From positions 63,387,306 through 63,451,305 of the forward strand of contig NC_089236.1 of the NCBI RefSeq assembly GCF_963924675.1: a DNA stretch of 64,000 nucleotides, in the 5' to 3' direction. Below are positions 12,405 to 25,144 of this stretch, one piece after another. The stretch comes from Phocoena phocoena (taxonomy: Eukaryota; Chordata; Mammalia; Artiodactyla; Phocoenidae). Position 1 is the stretch's first letter, and the number at the start of each line of letters is the position of its first letter. Below the pieces are notes generated by a model. It had not been told where the DNA came from, did not search any database, and saw only the letters and a program-made list of their open reading frames with translations. A program made the translations under genes and the position numbers.

Positions 12405-12535
12405 TTTTTAAAATGAGGTAACTGAAGCCCAGCAATCTTAAGTAATATTTCGCAACATTAGGTAACTGTCTGAAGATTACCCATAAAGCCAGTTTATTAC
12501 TTTAGTGGAGTTCAGACTTGACTTATTTCTGCAGT
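12405..12535 (+). repeat. Probable MIR SINE relic
   Basis: The pattern AAAATGAGGTAACTGAAGCC...GCAATCTTAAGTAA...AGATTACC..AAAGCCAG follows the MIR core and its 3' half. It is strongly diverged. Confidence 0.55.
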
Positions 12536-15500
12536 CACTGGCTGAAACACACTCTGGTGAAACTCCCTTTCTCCTACATCGATATTATCTGAGACACATC
12601 ATGTCTTTCTGCTCAGGTTCATACTAGTCAAGTCAATGTTCCTCTAAGTCGGTGCTCACGTTCTCCCCTCGTTCCAGTGCCTCCCAGGTCCCAGCCTGTG
12701 TCCTGTAGTGCCAAGAAAGAACACTTTTTTCCTTATTCCTTCTATTCCTCTCCTCTGGGCTGATTCCTCCACTGTTGGGACAACAGGAGGCGGGGTGGGG
12801 GGAGTAAGAACAAAGGGACAAAAGCCTTAATTAGCACAGCCAGTTGTTCTCTGTGTCCTCTGCAGAGTCATTACTCAAATGTTGGCTTTCTCATGGCTCA
12901 CACATGTGAAATTGGGAAGGGGAGTGTTTTTCTCACACATGTTTCTCCGGCAGAAGGGCTCCTCTCCGGCTTGATGTTTTCCGGTCTTATTAATCTTTGT
13001 AGTTCAGCTGGCTGCTCCCTGTTCTCGCCTGAGCAGCAGCTCTCTTGGTTTGCATGCTGGAAAGATGCTCAATCCTGGTTACTGTCAACAGTGTCCATTA
13101 TACCCACCAATACATCGCACTCCCTTCCCATGTCGAAGGCTTGTTCTGCAGGCTGCTTTGCTGCTAAAATTCTCAGCCGTCTCAGTGTAATTCATTTCTC
13201 CTTCTCAGCCTGGCAAAGGGCAAAGATCTGCAAGCCCACGGCATAAGCGAACTTCCACTGGATGGATGGGATGTCGCTGTGTCTTTCTCTGGCAGCGTCT
13301 TTCCCTAGGAGTGATTCCCTTGGTGTGCCCTCCGCACTTAGGTTGGCCTCTGGGAGAGAGGCAACCCTCTGCATCCCCAAATAATCTCTCACCAACAACA
13401 GTACACTCCTGAGAACATATCTAATTTCCTTTCTCTCATAGCTCTGCTTTTGTAGACTGTAGGAGTGTAATCTGCTGGTGGTAACTGGGCAAGGTCGGCC
13501 AGTTTAGCAGATTTCATGGAGATGGACCTGGAAGCTCCTTAAGCCTCTTTAGAATATGGGCATACCTGAAGTTTTCACCTTTGAGACTATCCTTTTTCTA
13601 AGACAACAGGGAAATTTTCTTTTGACAGTGCTACAGAGAGTGACAACCCTCTTTAAATGCTAGCTTCTGTTAGCTGCTTCTTACTGAAATAATTGGCTAT
13701 TATAATGTAAACATAGAACTAAATTACCAGAGTAAATCCAAGTAGGGCTAGTAAGGAAACATTCAAAATGCCAATATCTTCCTGATCCAAATGTTATACC
13801 TCAAACCTTGTATGTCATTTCCTATTCATTATAATCAAGTTTCACAGAACGCTGCGTAAAATGTGGTGTCTGCAAAACACTAGTGGCTTCTAAGTTTGCA
13901 AACTAAATTGTACTGTCTGGTCCTTGCTTTCCTGCACTGTCATCAATTACATCCATCCTACCTACCTTAGGGTGATGTTGAGTGAATTGTTGAACGTTAG
14001 GAAGACCTGGTTTCACATTTATGATTTAAATGGGAATTTAGGTTATTTTACTAGTCCGGAGAGTGGTTACAAGGATTATTGCATTTTATACTTTAATTAC
14101 AGTGCTACTGAGCATGGCAAGAGCATATTCTCAGATAGGTTTATATAAATTTCTTAAAATTTCTTTCGTCGAGGTTGTGTACACTAGACTCCATCATATA
14201 GTTCAAGTTTAACTTAAGCAAAAGTGTTGGCAAAGTGCTTATACAAGAAGCTTGTGCCCATGCTTAGCTCATTTCAGTTAATGGGACATGCACATTATAA
14301 TACACAGTATAAGAACTCACATTATATAGAGCACTTTTATAATTGCGAGAGAATAGACAAGAGTATTCAGTTCATTGGCCATAAAAAGGACAGTGTCATC
14401 TCAATATGTATGAGGCATGTTGCTGTCACATCCTCTTCACCTGCCATTTCATCTCCCAGAGGAAACATTAAAGTTTATCTTTTAATGTAAAGAATGTTTA
14501 AGCCAATACCTTATGTAGAAATTATCATGGAATATTAAGCAACTAAAATTCACTTGAAAAAGAAGAAATATTCCACACATGCTCATAAAATGACTACTTG
14601 TTTTTAAACTGAATGGTAAATCATTTATCATTTGAATAATATCTATTAGCCTTTCAAAATCAACAGGAAAGAGGGTTTCTAATCCTCTTGTTTTGCCTCT
14701 AGGGCAGATTGTCACGTAACTGAATAACTTTATAAACAAAGGAACCGGTGATATTAAAGTTTGCATACCTGCAAGATTAAAAGATCAGACGACTAAAGTT
14801 ACACCAGGCTTATCTTGGTTTCATGCACAGGTGTATTGAATCTTCTTGCATCCTTTGAAAATCTAATGAGGCTTAAAAAGAAGGGAACACTGAGAGGAGG
14901 AAGCACTGAAGCCAATTGTCAGTTTTTTTGTTAATAAAGTATTTCAGATCATCATATATTCCTCTTTATTTAATCATTTTAGTAAAGCCTGTCCTTTGTG
15001 CGCATTAGAAGATATGTAAATTAACCACCTAAGGCCCCATGAAAAATAAGTTCTATTTGAACTTAGAATTTTTTTTGTCAATTTAAAGTTATTGAGAAAT
15101 AAAATTTTAGATCAGGAGTTTTCTTTGCAGAAAAACCAGTAGTAATTCTAAGAATGCAACTGTTAGGTAAACCCTGTCCACAGAGAACAAAACTAAATAC
15201 TTAGCATTCAGTTTAAAAGTGCTATCCCTCTATTCCATTACAGCACAATTTAATTAATTAAGGCCATTTGTTCAGCAGTTTTTCCGAAGCTAGGAAGTGG
15301 AAAAATTAGAGAATCGGTATGGTGCCGAGAGAAATATTTTCAATTAAATATATTCACAAAATGCCATATTAAGGCATATACATATATATACACCGTTTTT
15401 ACAGTCTATTCTTTCACTGCGGTTTGTTTCAGTTGCTGTCTGATGGGTAAGTGATGAACTAACTGGCAGCTCAGTCAAGTCTCCCAGGAAATGGGGCAGA

Positions 15501-16061
15501 GGTTGATCCAGGTCTAGATGCTTATGCAAACATGGCACTTGTGCCCAGTTTGTAATCCATCCCATCTTCCTGCGGCAGGACTCTGAAACGCACTTGGAGA
15601 CCGAGGATGGGATATCACAACCTCAGACGTCATTTGTTCTTGTAATTTTTTGGTTTATTTTCCTGCTGTGTTGGACAAAAACTTGCCTTTAAAAAATGAA
15701 ATGATTTTAGACAGCTCTGTTAAGACTCAGCATGACTTAAGGAAATGTAATTACAACCCCATCATTTACGTAATCAACTTATAGTTCTTGCCTATCATAT
15801 TTTTCTGAAAAAAAATATTTCTGCTGAAATATCTCAGCAGTACCAAGGCGGTGTGTGTCATTTCTCCTCCTTAAAAAAACCCCACAGAGTGATCTTAAAG
15901 GCGGACAATTCCAGAATGTGAGGTTTGAGGTCGGAGGAAAAGTAAGGTAGCTTCACAAATAACCTTATTCTCATCTGGCAGACAGAATCAGTGCAGAATT
16001 GGTGCCAGATGAATGTACATTACGTGTGAGGGGTTTGGAGGGGGAACAGCAACTTTGCTTC
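12536..16061. other. Unassigned, mostly repeat-free stretch
   Basis: There is no coding support: the few open frames (for example 12893-13246) have no recognisable domains and no frame bias I can see. Positions 12840-13400 are higher in GC and lack recognisable repeats. The stretch near 15240-15300 has a TTAATTAATTAA homeodomain-like motif. These could be conserved non-coding DNA, but that cannot be shown from one sequence. Confidence 0.4.
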
Positions 16062-16294
16062 AAATGGTTATTTTCAGGGCTTCCCTGGTGGCGCAGTGGT
16101 TGAGAGTCCGCCTGCCGATGCAGGGGACACGGGTTCGTGCCCCGGTCCGGGAAGATCCCACATGCCGCGGAGCGGCTGGGCCCGTGAGCCATGGCCGCTG
16201 AGCCTGTGCTCCGCAACGGGAAAAGCCACAACAGTGAGAGGCCCCCGTACCGCAAAAAAAAAAAAAAAAAAAAAAAATACAAACGGTTATTTTC
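16062..16294 (+). mobile_element. CHR-type SINE, full length with 15-bp internal deletion
   Basis: Plus-strand SINE from 16077 to a poly(A) tail ending near 16277. Target-site duplications are AAATGGTTATTTTC (16062-16075) and AAACGGTTATTTTC (16281-16294), with one mismatch. In the 3' half, GCTGAGCCTG joins straight to TGCTCCGC. It lacks the 15 bp present in the copy at 40801, a deletion bounded by the direct repeat GAGCCTG. Confidence 0.92.
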
Positions 16295-18340
16295 TTTCGC
16301 CTGTGAGCAATAGTCTGTGCTGACAGAGATCCAGGCAGAATTGTGGACTAATGATGCTTATGATTGGGTGGTGGTCATAACATATGTGCACTGAAGGGCT
16401 AGATGAATGTAGGTGCTGCCAGAATTCCCTTACCCATCACCACCTTTCACGTTGAAAGCACACCCAAGGCAAACTTCACATGAGGGCTGATCTGCTCATA
16501 TGACCCTGACTGCTTTGTGAAGCTATCGCTGATGACTCCGTGATCCCAAGTTGCTGTAACTGCCTGTGTTACAGGATGACTAGAGGAAACATTTTATCTG
16601 TAGAGCCAATAGGAAAACTCTCCCCAGATATGACCTTTCATTTTCCAATTATCATTATGGGAGCAAAGCATTTGTCTTTCATTTCAATGTGCCAAAACAT
16701 CTTGATGATAGCCTACTCCTGGCCAATTAATTCTGAATAAAAATGCTATGTAAATATATTTCACTATTTTTCAACTATTATGGCAGAAGTAGTAAGTTTA
16801 GAATTTGGTTGTCATGTACCCAAGTGGACTGTTTACATTATGTACTATAGGTGCTATTTGCAGATGTATATACGTATATATAAACTTCACATGAAAAGAA
16901 ATGAAACATAAACTATTCCATTTAGGGACCTCAAATCATACCCCAGTGACTCACTTAAGCTTCATCAGGTAGAGTAGTCTATGTCCTTCCAATGGAGAGG
17001 CCTATAAAACCAGCCCATTTCTACCTAGGGTAATGTAATGGACCATAGAATATCTGTTGATGTAACTACGTTTGACTACTTCAGGAAATTAAACTGAGCC
17101 TGTTTAAAGCTTTACAAACCTAGTGAGACATAGTTTCTTTTAAAGTCTTAGTTCAACATCTGAGAAAAGCCATGGTCCATGAAAAACCTAGGAAAGCTGA
17201 AAAGGTGTAGAATTTTAGAATCATTTTTAGACTCATGATAAAGAATTGGCTAATGTGAGCTCCAGGCAGTATGCTTTTCTTAAATACAGAATTATTTTCT
17301 GCCATTTTGGCTCAAGTGTTCTGCAAAACTAAAGTTATTAGCTATGTGTAGAGAATCAAAGGGAATGTAACAATATCCCTTTTACTGGTTCCATAAGGAC
17401 AGAGATAATAATACTTGGGCACGATCAGTGGGCTTTGAATGACACTTGAACTTGGTCATACCATGAGGTATAAGTATGTATTAAAAAGTAGATTCTATAA
17501 GTTACGTATGTTTCTCTCTCACTTTCTGTAAACCTTAACCCGTAGATATTAAACTATTTTCCAGATGAGTTATTTTTACTATACCACTTGTGTCTAGTAC
17601 AGTGTTCAAGTCTTAAAAGGCCTGTAATAAATGTGTTTAAATCACTAACTGGAAATGTCGATTTCTATCTGCTTTTGAAGGGTTTGTTTGTGGAATTACA
17701 TCTCCTGAATATTGTAGTAACAAACAGCCATTCCCGAATATAAACATGGCCCACTGTTTAACAGGTGTTGAGTCCACGTGTTTAAAATAAGTATTATTCT
17801 TTAGTGAATTTACTTTTTTAAGTTTTAATTCATTGTCCTGTTCCAGAACTTACTGTATTATAAAAACAAAAGTCTCCACTGTAATGACATAATTATTGAA
17901 AATAAATTTTCAGAGTTGGGCATTACATTGATGCCTAGCTCCAAATTTGAACTTAAATATTTTGCTAACTCTTTCGGAATTTAACCTCCAGTTTGTTCAC
18001 CTCTGAAAAGGTGGGCGTTACTTGAAAGAGGCCTTTAATGGAGTCAGGATGAGAACTCATGTGTTCTGACAGCTCCTTCCCATGATCTTTTATTGACAGT
18101 GTGCGATTGCAAACATCTTTAATGAGATTAAAGTCAATGGTGCAAAAGCGAGGACACCAGCCCTTGAGTCCTCAGACTTCACAAAGATTTACTTCCTGAT
18201 TTCTGGAGGTGTTTTAGAGTCGCTTCACTACAGATGTTCTTCTGAAGTTTTAAAGTCCGATTATTATATACAGGGTTCATTATGTGTGGATATGTGTGAT
18301 GCTCCTAGGAGAAATCTGAACCCTTGGGCAGTTTGGAAGT
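16295..18340. other. Unassigned AT-rich stretch
   Basis: No gene, RNA or confident repeat was recognised. One open frame at 16540-16740 has no recognisable domain. Confidence 0.4.
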
Positions 18341-18344
18341 GATT

Positions 18345-18600
18345 CTTAAAGGTTCAGCGTGTGACTTCTAGAATTGGATTTTATGGGTTTGAATTTCACC
18401 TGTATCATTAAACCGTGTAATTTCCAAAAGGTTTCTTATCCTATCGAAGCCCAGGTATCCTAACCAGTAAAGTGGAGCTAGTTTTAACTTCCAGTTCAAA
18501 TGGTGATTTTGAAGATGAATTCAGATGACAGGTGTGAGGCATGTAGAATAGCGCCTAGCTGGTGATCAGTGTGCAACTGGTGTCAGGCATTATTACTATT
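18345..18600 (+). repeat. MIR SINE relic
   Basis: It follows the MIR order: TGGGTTTGAATTTCACC, a GTGTAATTTCC..TTATCCT segment, AGTAAAGTGGAGCTAG, GATGAATTCAGATGACA, ATAGCGCCTAGC and a final GGCATTATTACTATT. It is ancient, with an unusually long alignable extent. Confidence 0.72.
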
Positions 18601-18871
18601 TCACTGATTGGAATAAATTGTTTGCCCAGTACAGCCTTATTTCATAATTCATGTGGTGCTGCTGTTCTAGATCTATTGAAGGTTGTAGTGCATCAAATAT
18701 TACTAAAATCAAAATTTAAGTTATATATACTTTCCCTCTTCAATAGTTTCCTTTCCTAAGTTAGACTTTAAAATATAAAGTTAATATGAATTTAAAACTC
18801 CTCCTGAACTTTTTTTTACTGTAAAATTCCCATTTTAGAAGTTTAAAGTAATTGACTTCATTCTATTTTAT

Positions 18872-19082
18872 CAATACTTTTTTTTTTTTTTTTTTTTCTC
18901 ACTGTTGTGGCCTCTCCCGTTGCGGAGCACAGGCTCCGAACACGCAGGCTCCGTGGCCGTGGCTCACGGGCCCAGCTGCTCCGCGGCATGTGGGATCTTC
19001 CCGGACCGGGGCACAAACCCACGTCTCCTGCATCGGCAGGTGGACTCTCAACCACTGCGCCACCAGGGAAGCCCAATACTTT
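18872..19082 (-). mobile_element. CHR-type SINE, full length
   Basis: Minus-strand SINE with T-tail from about 18881 to 18897 and 5' end at 19074. It is flanked by CAATACTTT (18872-18880 and 19074-19082). It retains the 15-bp segment missing from the 16077 and 20530 copies. Confidence 0.9.
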
Positions 19083-19980
19083 CCTTGAGTTAGTGAAAAC
19101 TATAAAAGGATGTCAACTATTTTGATCTTCAACACATTTATGAGTGTATAAGGGAATGGAGATGAATTTCCTACTTCCAATATTTCGACTAAAGAAAAAT
19201 AATCTCTCTAGTAACTTCTACAACCACTGTTAAGTGAGTTTGATATTTAACTTGAATAATACACCATCTCTGAAGGAATTTTGACCCATATGGTGGCTAG
19301 GACAGCATGGCTATAAATGTCATCGCTGACAAATGGCTGCCCCATTTTGGAACTTGCCTGGTATTCCTTGGTGAATTCTCTCCAGCCAGAGACTGTCAGG
19401 AATACACGGTGATTGAACAAGCCGGATGCATTGCTCACTGTAGTGGGAAAGAACACACGCCATGGGGAACCGCGGGTCATATCAGTAGGAGGATGCTGAA
19501 GATTGGGGCTCACTTTAGGTTACCTGAGAGAAGGTTTAGAGCTCTTTGCTCTGAATTGGGTTCTGTCAGGAAGCAGAAGTAATTTTATGACTGGGTATTT
19601 TGGTAAACCCTGTGTAGAACGGGAGAGGACTACAGTGAGACTCAGCTGTAATTGGTGAAGAAGTAGTGGTTCTGTATACCAGGACAGGGAGGTGTTTGGT
19701 CAATTGTGTTGATTTGGAAATTATGCTCTGTGCTCAGAAATGATTATGCAGGAGTCTTGCTGTTTGTCTTGATCCATCGCTGTCACAGAGTGACCTTGTC
19801 TGATGTTGAAGTTCTGTGAAATTCTTTCTTTCAAGAGGAAAGTGCCACAGTCTGTCTGTGAGCAACAGGAAGAAGTCAGGCACTGCTTCTCACTTTCTCA
19901 TCGTGTTCACAATATACAAGGTTAGTAAATACTGGCAAATAAAACCAATATTTACTTTAGGGCAGCTAAGAGCTGGGACT
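19083..19980. other. Unassigned stretch
   Basis: Overlapping open frames on both strands near 19250-19580 have no recognisable domain and look like chance. The 19290-19560 segment is higher in GC than its surroundings, but its origin is unknown. Confidence 0.4.
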
Positions 19981-19984
19981 GTGC

Positions 19985-20180
19985 TGGTTGCTTCAAATAC
20001 ATGACCATGTTGATACTGCATAAGAGTCTTAGTTTCATAAAGCAAGAATGTTACCTTTCTTTGCAGCCAACAAAAATGAGACTCAGATGACATGATTTAC
20101 CTAAGGTCAGACATGTAGTAAAGGTTGGATCACACACAACTCTCTCCAAAACGCAGCCTCTTGGCACTAGGGCGTAATTC
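19985..20180 (+). repeat. Probable MIR relic
   Basis: AATGAGACTCAGATGACATG, then TTTACCTAAGGTCAGACATG, then AGTAAAGGTTGGATCAC match the MIR 3' half ('gaggctcagagaggtt..gtcacacagctagta'). It is strongly diverged. Confidence 0.55.
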
Positions 20181-20529
20181 CTCCATGTGTTTCAGTTAGC
20201 CTGCTGGAGAGAGGAAGCAGGGCACCAATTCAAACAAAACAACTTGGGTGGTTTTCTTCAAACTGCACCATGTATTCTGGAAACAAGGGATCCTATGAGA
20301 ACATTCTAACTCTCCTCTAAAATCCCCCAACTCTAATTTATGTGTTTCTCTAATAAGCATACCACCCGTAGTCTTAAATCATAGAAAATCTGTAACACAA
20401 AACAAAATGAGAACAGGGTGGCGAGGTGGGGAGTTCTGCATTTTAACCACACTGCTAACTACTGGTTGAGAACAGAAGATCCTAATTAACCTACACATGA
20501 TCTCAAATCAGTTTGGGACCTTAGATTAT

Positions 20530-20735
20530 ACCTTTTTTTGTGTGTGTGTGTGTGGTACACGGGCTTCTCACTGTTGTGGCCTCTCCCGTAGTGGAGCGCA
20601 GGCTCAGCAGCCATGGCTCACGGGCCCAGCCACTCTGCGGCATGTGGGATCGTCCCAGGCCAGGGCACGAACCCGTGTCCCCTTCATCGGCAGGCGGACT
20701 CTCAACCACTGCGCCACCAGGGAAGCCCATACCAT
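20530..20735 (-). mobile_element. CHR-type SINE with microsatellite tail and 15-bp deletion
   Basis: Minus-strand SINE whose A-tail (plus-strand T7) is followed by a (TG)n run at 20540-20553, so the tail has turned into a microsatellite. The 5' end is at about 20729. Probable flanking repeats begin ATACC on both sides (near 20527 and 20730) but are imperfect. It shares the same 15-bp internal deletion as the 16077 copy. Confidence 0.87.
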
Positions 20736-23100
20736 TTGTTTTGATATTCATTCTCTGATGCTATTAATGCATGAATATAATAAAACATTGATATTACTAT
20801 AGTCATCATGATGACTCCAAGTTTTACAATAAAAGTGAAATGAAAATTTTATTGTTTATGGAGGCAGTACATTTAAGACAGCATACTGAAAAGTATGAAA
20901 TCCAACAAGTTGGTTGTTAAATGGGTAAAATGCTGTGATCTAGAAAATATACTACTAATTCTTACTACTTCATCAGATAAAACTGGCTTTATGGTAGTGT
21001 TATTAACGATAGGACCCAAATAATCTTATCACCATATTACAACTTGATTAGAATTTTGTATTGGGGGGATTTGGTTAAATGTTGCATGTGGTCATGAAGG
21101 AGAGTTAAAAAAAAAAATCTATAGTGTGAACCCAATGTCAAAAAAAAAAAAGTCAAATATAACAGTTTGTTCTGAAGGCAGGATGAAATTGGTATAAACT
21201 GAAGATTATTTTATATTAGACCTTAAAATACCTAGTGAAGATCTTATAACTAGTATTAGTCCCAGGAGATTCATATTAGGAAAGCAAGTTATATGAGCCA
21301 CTGAATGGTCTGGATTAGATGTGGCAAACTATCTGTCTATGAAAAGATGCAGTTTGCAGACTTGTTCTGTTTAGTCTTCAGGGTATTGATCTACTGAGGG
21401 ATTTTTGAGAAAAAATGTAAGCTGATCTCTACAAAGATAAACAGTAAGCCAACCGGATGATGACGGAAGCGTCTGTGTGTCCCATATTTCTGCATGACCT
21501 CATCAGCTGGAGTAAAGAAAGAGCAGCTGCCCTTTATGGGCTTGTGGTCAAGAGGAGCACGCACCTGGCACACTTTATCTGTCTACGCCAAGTCCCCACA
21601 GACATTTATATTCATGGTCCTACTCAGGATGTTGACTTAGATTTTTTCTTCTTGCTCTGTGACTCTCTGTGTACATCAGTATGTTTCTCTTATCCTCATT
21701 GACATTTTATACACACTTTTATCTTTCATGTGTGTGTGTATGGCCAACGAGAAGAGAGAGGCAATTTTTCAGAAGCTAAATATGTTTCAGCAAATATATA
21801 TATATTTTCACCAAGGAAGTTTTCATTTTAACTTTAGTGTATTAGTGATATTGATTTTTAGAAAAATCCTGGCAAATATGCAGGGCTTTGGCTCAGCTAG
21901 TCACATTATCAATGTATAGATTAATTTTATTTATTAATCAGTGTTAGAATTGGATTTAAGTTGTAATTTTGCTTCAAAATATAGACATAATTATGAAATC
22001 ATATAAGAAATGAATGTTCACTTTCTCTGGTGTACTTTTCTGGCTTTTTTATTTACTGTCTATAAGCAAGATTAGTGGCCTGCTTGTATTGGTTGAGAGG
22101 CATCACAAGTTTCATTCAGAAAGATCTCATTAATAGAACTCTTGATGTATTTATTAAACGCAGAGAACAAATCACATTTTACATTAATGGCTTTAATCTC
22201 CAATCCATATTTTTAGTTGCTGTTTTTGCAACTGTAAACATTAATTTTGCAGGCACAACGGCTGTATCACAGTTCTACTAGTTTGAATTTTTACCAGAAA
22301 TGAGATATGATTGTCCATTAAGATACAGCCAACTGTGAACACAAATTATTCTATTGCAAATAATAAACTACAGTAATGAATTTCTCACAGTAACTTGTTT
22401 AAAATGCCAGATAATTTAAAATTTTTCATTTAAAGGAAACACAGCTTTGTGTATTTCATTTGCTTGGAATCTTAGACGCAGAATAAGATTTTGTATGTAT
22501 TATTGAATGCTTTATATGATTTTTTAGGACTTGGTATACTTTGTTATAATCCCCAAGTATAACAGAATATTCCAAAGGCTCTATTTTGTAGTTGAAATGT
22601 TACAGTATAGATCCATTCATTTGCTATTGGAATTATGATATCCATCTTCTGGATTACTACTCTTTACATGAATAGTACATATTCTAATTTTTTACCTTAA
22701 TATCTGATACTGTTTTTATTCATGACTTTTTGTAAAGACTTTCACTATGAATACTGGTCAGTCTTCTTCTGGCTTCCTTATTTAAGAGGCCACTACCAAA
22801 TCCTTTAGGCAGTCATATAGAAGCCAAAGCATGTTGATTATGACTTTCTGGAAGGTCATGACTGACAAAATGTAGGTCAGATTCCTCAAGCTAAGCTGCA
22901 TGATGATGGCAGGAGGGGATGAATTTTGGAGGCAAAGAGACTGTAAATAGTTTTACCTGACCTACCCTAATGATTGCATAAGAGGAAAGAATTACGTGTG
23001 TTATCCACTTAAGGATGTATGCAATTATATAGAACTGATGTTAGATGCTAAAGCAAAACTCAGGAAGAGTTACTGTGATAGAACTAAAGAGAAAGAACCA
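20736..23100. other. Unassigned AT-rich stretch
   Basis: There is no coding support and no confident repeat. Short (A)n runs at 21109-21118 and 21141-21151 are the only low-complexity features. Confidence 0.4.
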
Positions 23101-23109
23101 TTCATACTC

Positions 23110-23440
23110 TGTCCCTAGGGTATTCATCAAGATTCTCCAGAAAAAAAAAGCACAGTTGGAGAGAGAGATACATATATGTACGTATATGTGTATATATGTA
23201 CATATATATACACTCACATGTGTGTGTATATATATGTGTGTATGTATATGTGTGTGTGTATGTATATGTGTGTGTATGTATATATATGTGTGTGTGTATA
23301 TACACAGAAGAGAGAGAGGGACAGAAAGAGAGATTGACTTACTGATTTTAAGGAACTGTCTCATACAATTTTGGGGGCTGACAATTCCAAAATCTATAGG
23401 GCAGGATGGCAGCCTGCAGAAATTGACCTAGGGTTATTGT
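23110..23440 (+). repeat. Interspersed repeat hosting a (TATG/TGTATA)n microsatellite
   Basis: The frame 'GATTCTCCAGA..' + microsatellite (about 23164-23306) + 'AGAGAGATTGACTTACTGATT' + 'AAGGAACTGTCTCATACAATT' + 'GGGGGCTGACAATTCCAA' matches a common mammalian repeat that often carries a TA/TG microsatellite at this spot. I do not know its family name with certainty. Open frames through the microsatellite are compositional artefacts. Confidence 0.6.
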
Positions 23441-24230
23441 TTTTGTCTCTCTTCTCAATTTTGGACTTGTCTAGTAGAGAGTCTGTGCCTTGCAGCTGTA
23501 ATTCACTGTTAATACTGGAGTCCTATTGTTGAGGCAAGGTCTGAGGGAGGCTAAGCATCCTGTAGCTTTGTAACTGGATCTCAGTCTTTCAGTGGGCCTG
23601 TGTCTCTGAACTGTCATCTTCAGGTGGCCTTTACAGAGCTCCCACACGTTGGCGAAGCAGGAAGGCTCTAGCATTGTCTGGTGGGAGCAATGTCTTTCTC
23701 TCTGCTGAGCTAAGACTCTGATAAAGTCTTTTCCCCTGGAGAGTAGGCCCTTTTTATGGAGAGTGCTCTGGGCATATTTCATAATGATTATGCTTCGCCT
23801 CCTTCTGTTAGTGCCAAAAGGGGAGATTTGTTGAATCTTTATTGTGAGAATTAGGTGGTCTTCCCGGAGGTGAAACTCACAAAAGAGTGGGTTCCACCTA
23901 AGATTTGACCCCAGCAGTTTCCCACTGTCATGCTATCCTGCACTCAACTTCAGCAATTTGTTAAAATTACTTTATAAGTGCTTCTAATTTTATGGTTCCA
24001 GCAACTTCTGCTCCAGTTGAAGAGGTCAGTTGTGACTCTGTGGATTTGCCTCTTGCTCCCAGTTTCGCGTGTGGAGAGGGCATTTCCCCACAAACTCAGT
24101 TCTCTGATGCAACCAAGAGAAGTCACTGATTTTCTGTTTATTCAGATTCTTTTGTCTTGTAAGGACAGGAGTGATGGCTTGTCAGTTCTTATATATTGGG
24201 GCTGAAACTGGAAATTATTACTCCATGTTG
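23441..24230. other. Unassigned stretch, possibly an old retroelement
   Basis: Its base composition and the ending TGAAACTGGAAATTATTAC suggest an old LTR or LINE UTR relic, but I cannot name it. An open frame at 23471-23782 on the minus strand has no recognisable domain. Confidence 0.3.
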
Positions 24231-24273
24231 TTATAATTGAGACCTCAGAAAATCTCTCTCATTCACAATGTAT

Positions 24274-24669
24274 GCATATATTTTTATTTTTAAATTTAAT
24301 TTAATTTTTATTTTATATTGGAGTATAGTTGATTTACAATGTTGTTAGTTTCAGGTGTACAGCAAAGTGATTCAGCTATACATATATCCATTCTTTTTCA
24401 GGTTCTTTTCCCATATAGATTATTACAGAATATTGAGTATAGGTCCCTGTGCTATATGGTAGCTCCTTGTTGATTATCTATTTAATATATAGTAGTGTGT
24501 ATATGTTAATCCTAAACTCCTAATTTATCCCTTCCCCCAACCTTTCCCCTTTGGTAACCATAAGTTTGTTTTTGAAGTCTGTGAGGCTGTTTCTGTGATA
24601 TCATATAATATCACTTATATGTGGAATCTAAAAAAATTACACAAATGAACTTATTTACAAAGCATATAT
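24274..24669 (-). mobile_element. Short LINE-1 3' end with 5' inversion (twin priming)
   Basis: From about 24282 to 24598 the minus strand is an L1 3' UTR (landmarks on plus: GGAGTATAGTTGATTTACAA, CAGGTGTACAGCAAAGTGAT, AGTAGTGTGTATATGTTAAT). From about 24600 to 24661 the orientation flips: the plus strand reads the segment that normally lies just upstream (TCACTTATATGTGGAATCTA, then ACAAATGAACTTATTTACAA). The flanking duplication is GCATATAT (24274-24281 and 24662-24669). This is the signature of twin-primed L1 integration. Confidence 0.85.
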
Positions 24670-25140
24670 ATCTTAGACGAGTATGAAAGTTATTATCCTG
24701 TTATTCTGCAGTATATGTAAGGCACCATAATAGATATCTGATAAAAATATGGTGCACTATCTTAGACATATTTTATATGTTTGTATAATTACCATTGACC
24801 CTAGCTGTTCAGAATGGAGCATAAAGCTGAGGACAGGAGGATGGGAGATAACAAAATGTAAACTGGGTCCTGATAATGAATTTTAGATTACCACCGTATT
24901 TTGGTACACCAAGCTTTCCTTCAGAGCCCTAAAAGCTGGCCTGATGCATAAATTATAACAAGTTACAACCTAGGAATGATTTATTTTCTAAAATAATTCC
25001 ACTCAATTTGTTTTAAACAACAATAACACAGTGACATTTTGAATATTTGTTTATTCTTTTTCTCCCAGACTTCCTCCCTTTTCCCCAAATGTTTAGAATA
25101 ATGAACATTATTACAGCTATAATTTTTACTCCAGTATCAT
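24670..25140. other. Unassigned AT-rich stretch
   Basis: No gene or repeat is recognised in this 470-bp stretch. Confidence 0.4.
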
Positions 25141-25144
25141 TGCT

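Noticed and set aside
16077..16175. tRNA gene candidate (A and B boxes recognisable)
   Set aside because: The tRNA-like sequence is the 5' part of a SINE. It cannot fold into a standard tRNA and is followed by the SINE body and poly(A).
23041..23431. Tyr/Ile/Thr/His-repeat frames on both strands
   Set aside because: They are translations of the (TATG/TGTATA)n microsatellite.
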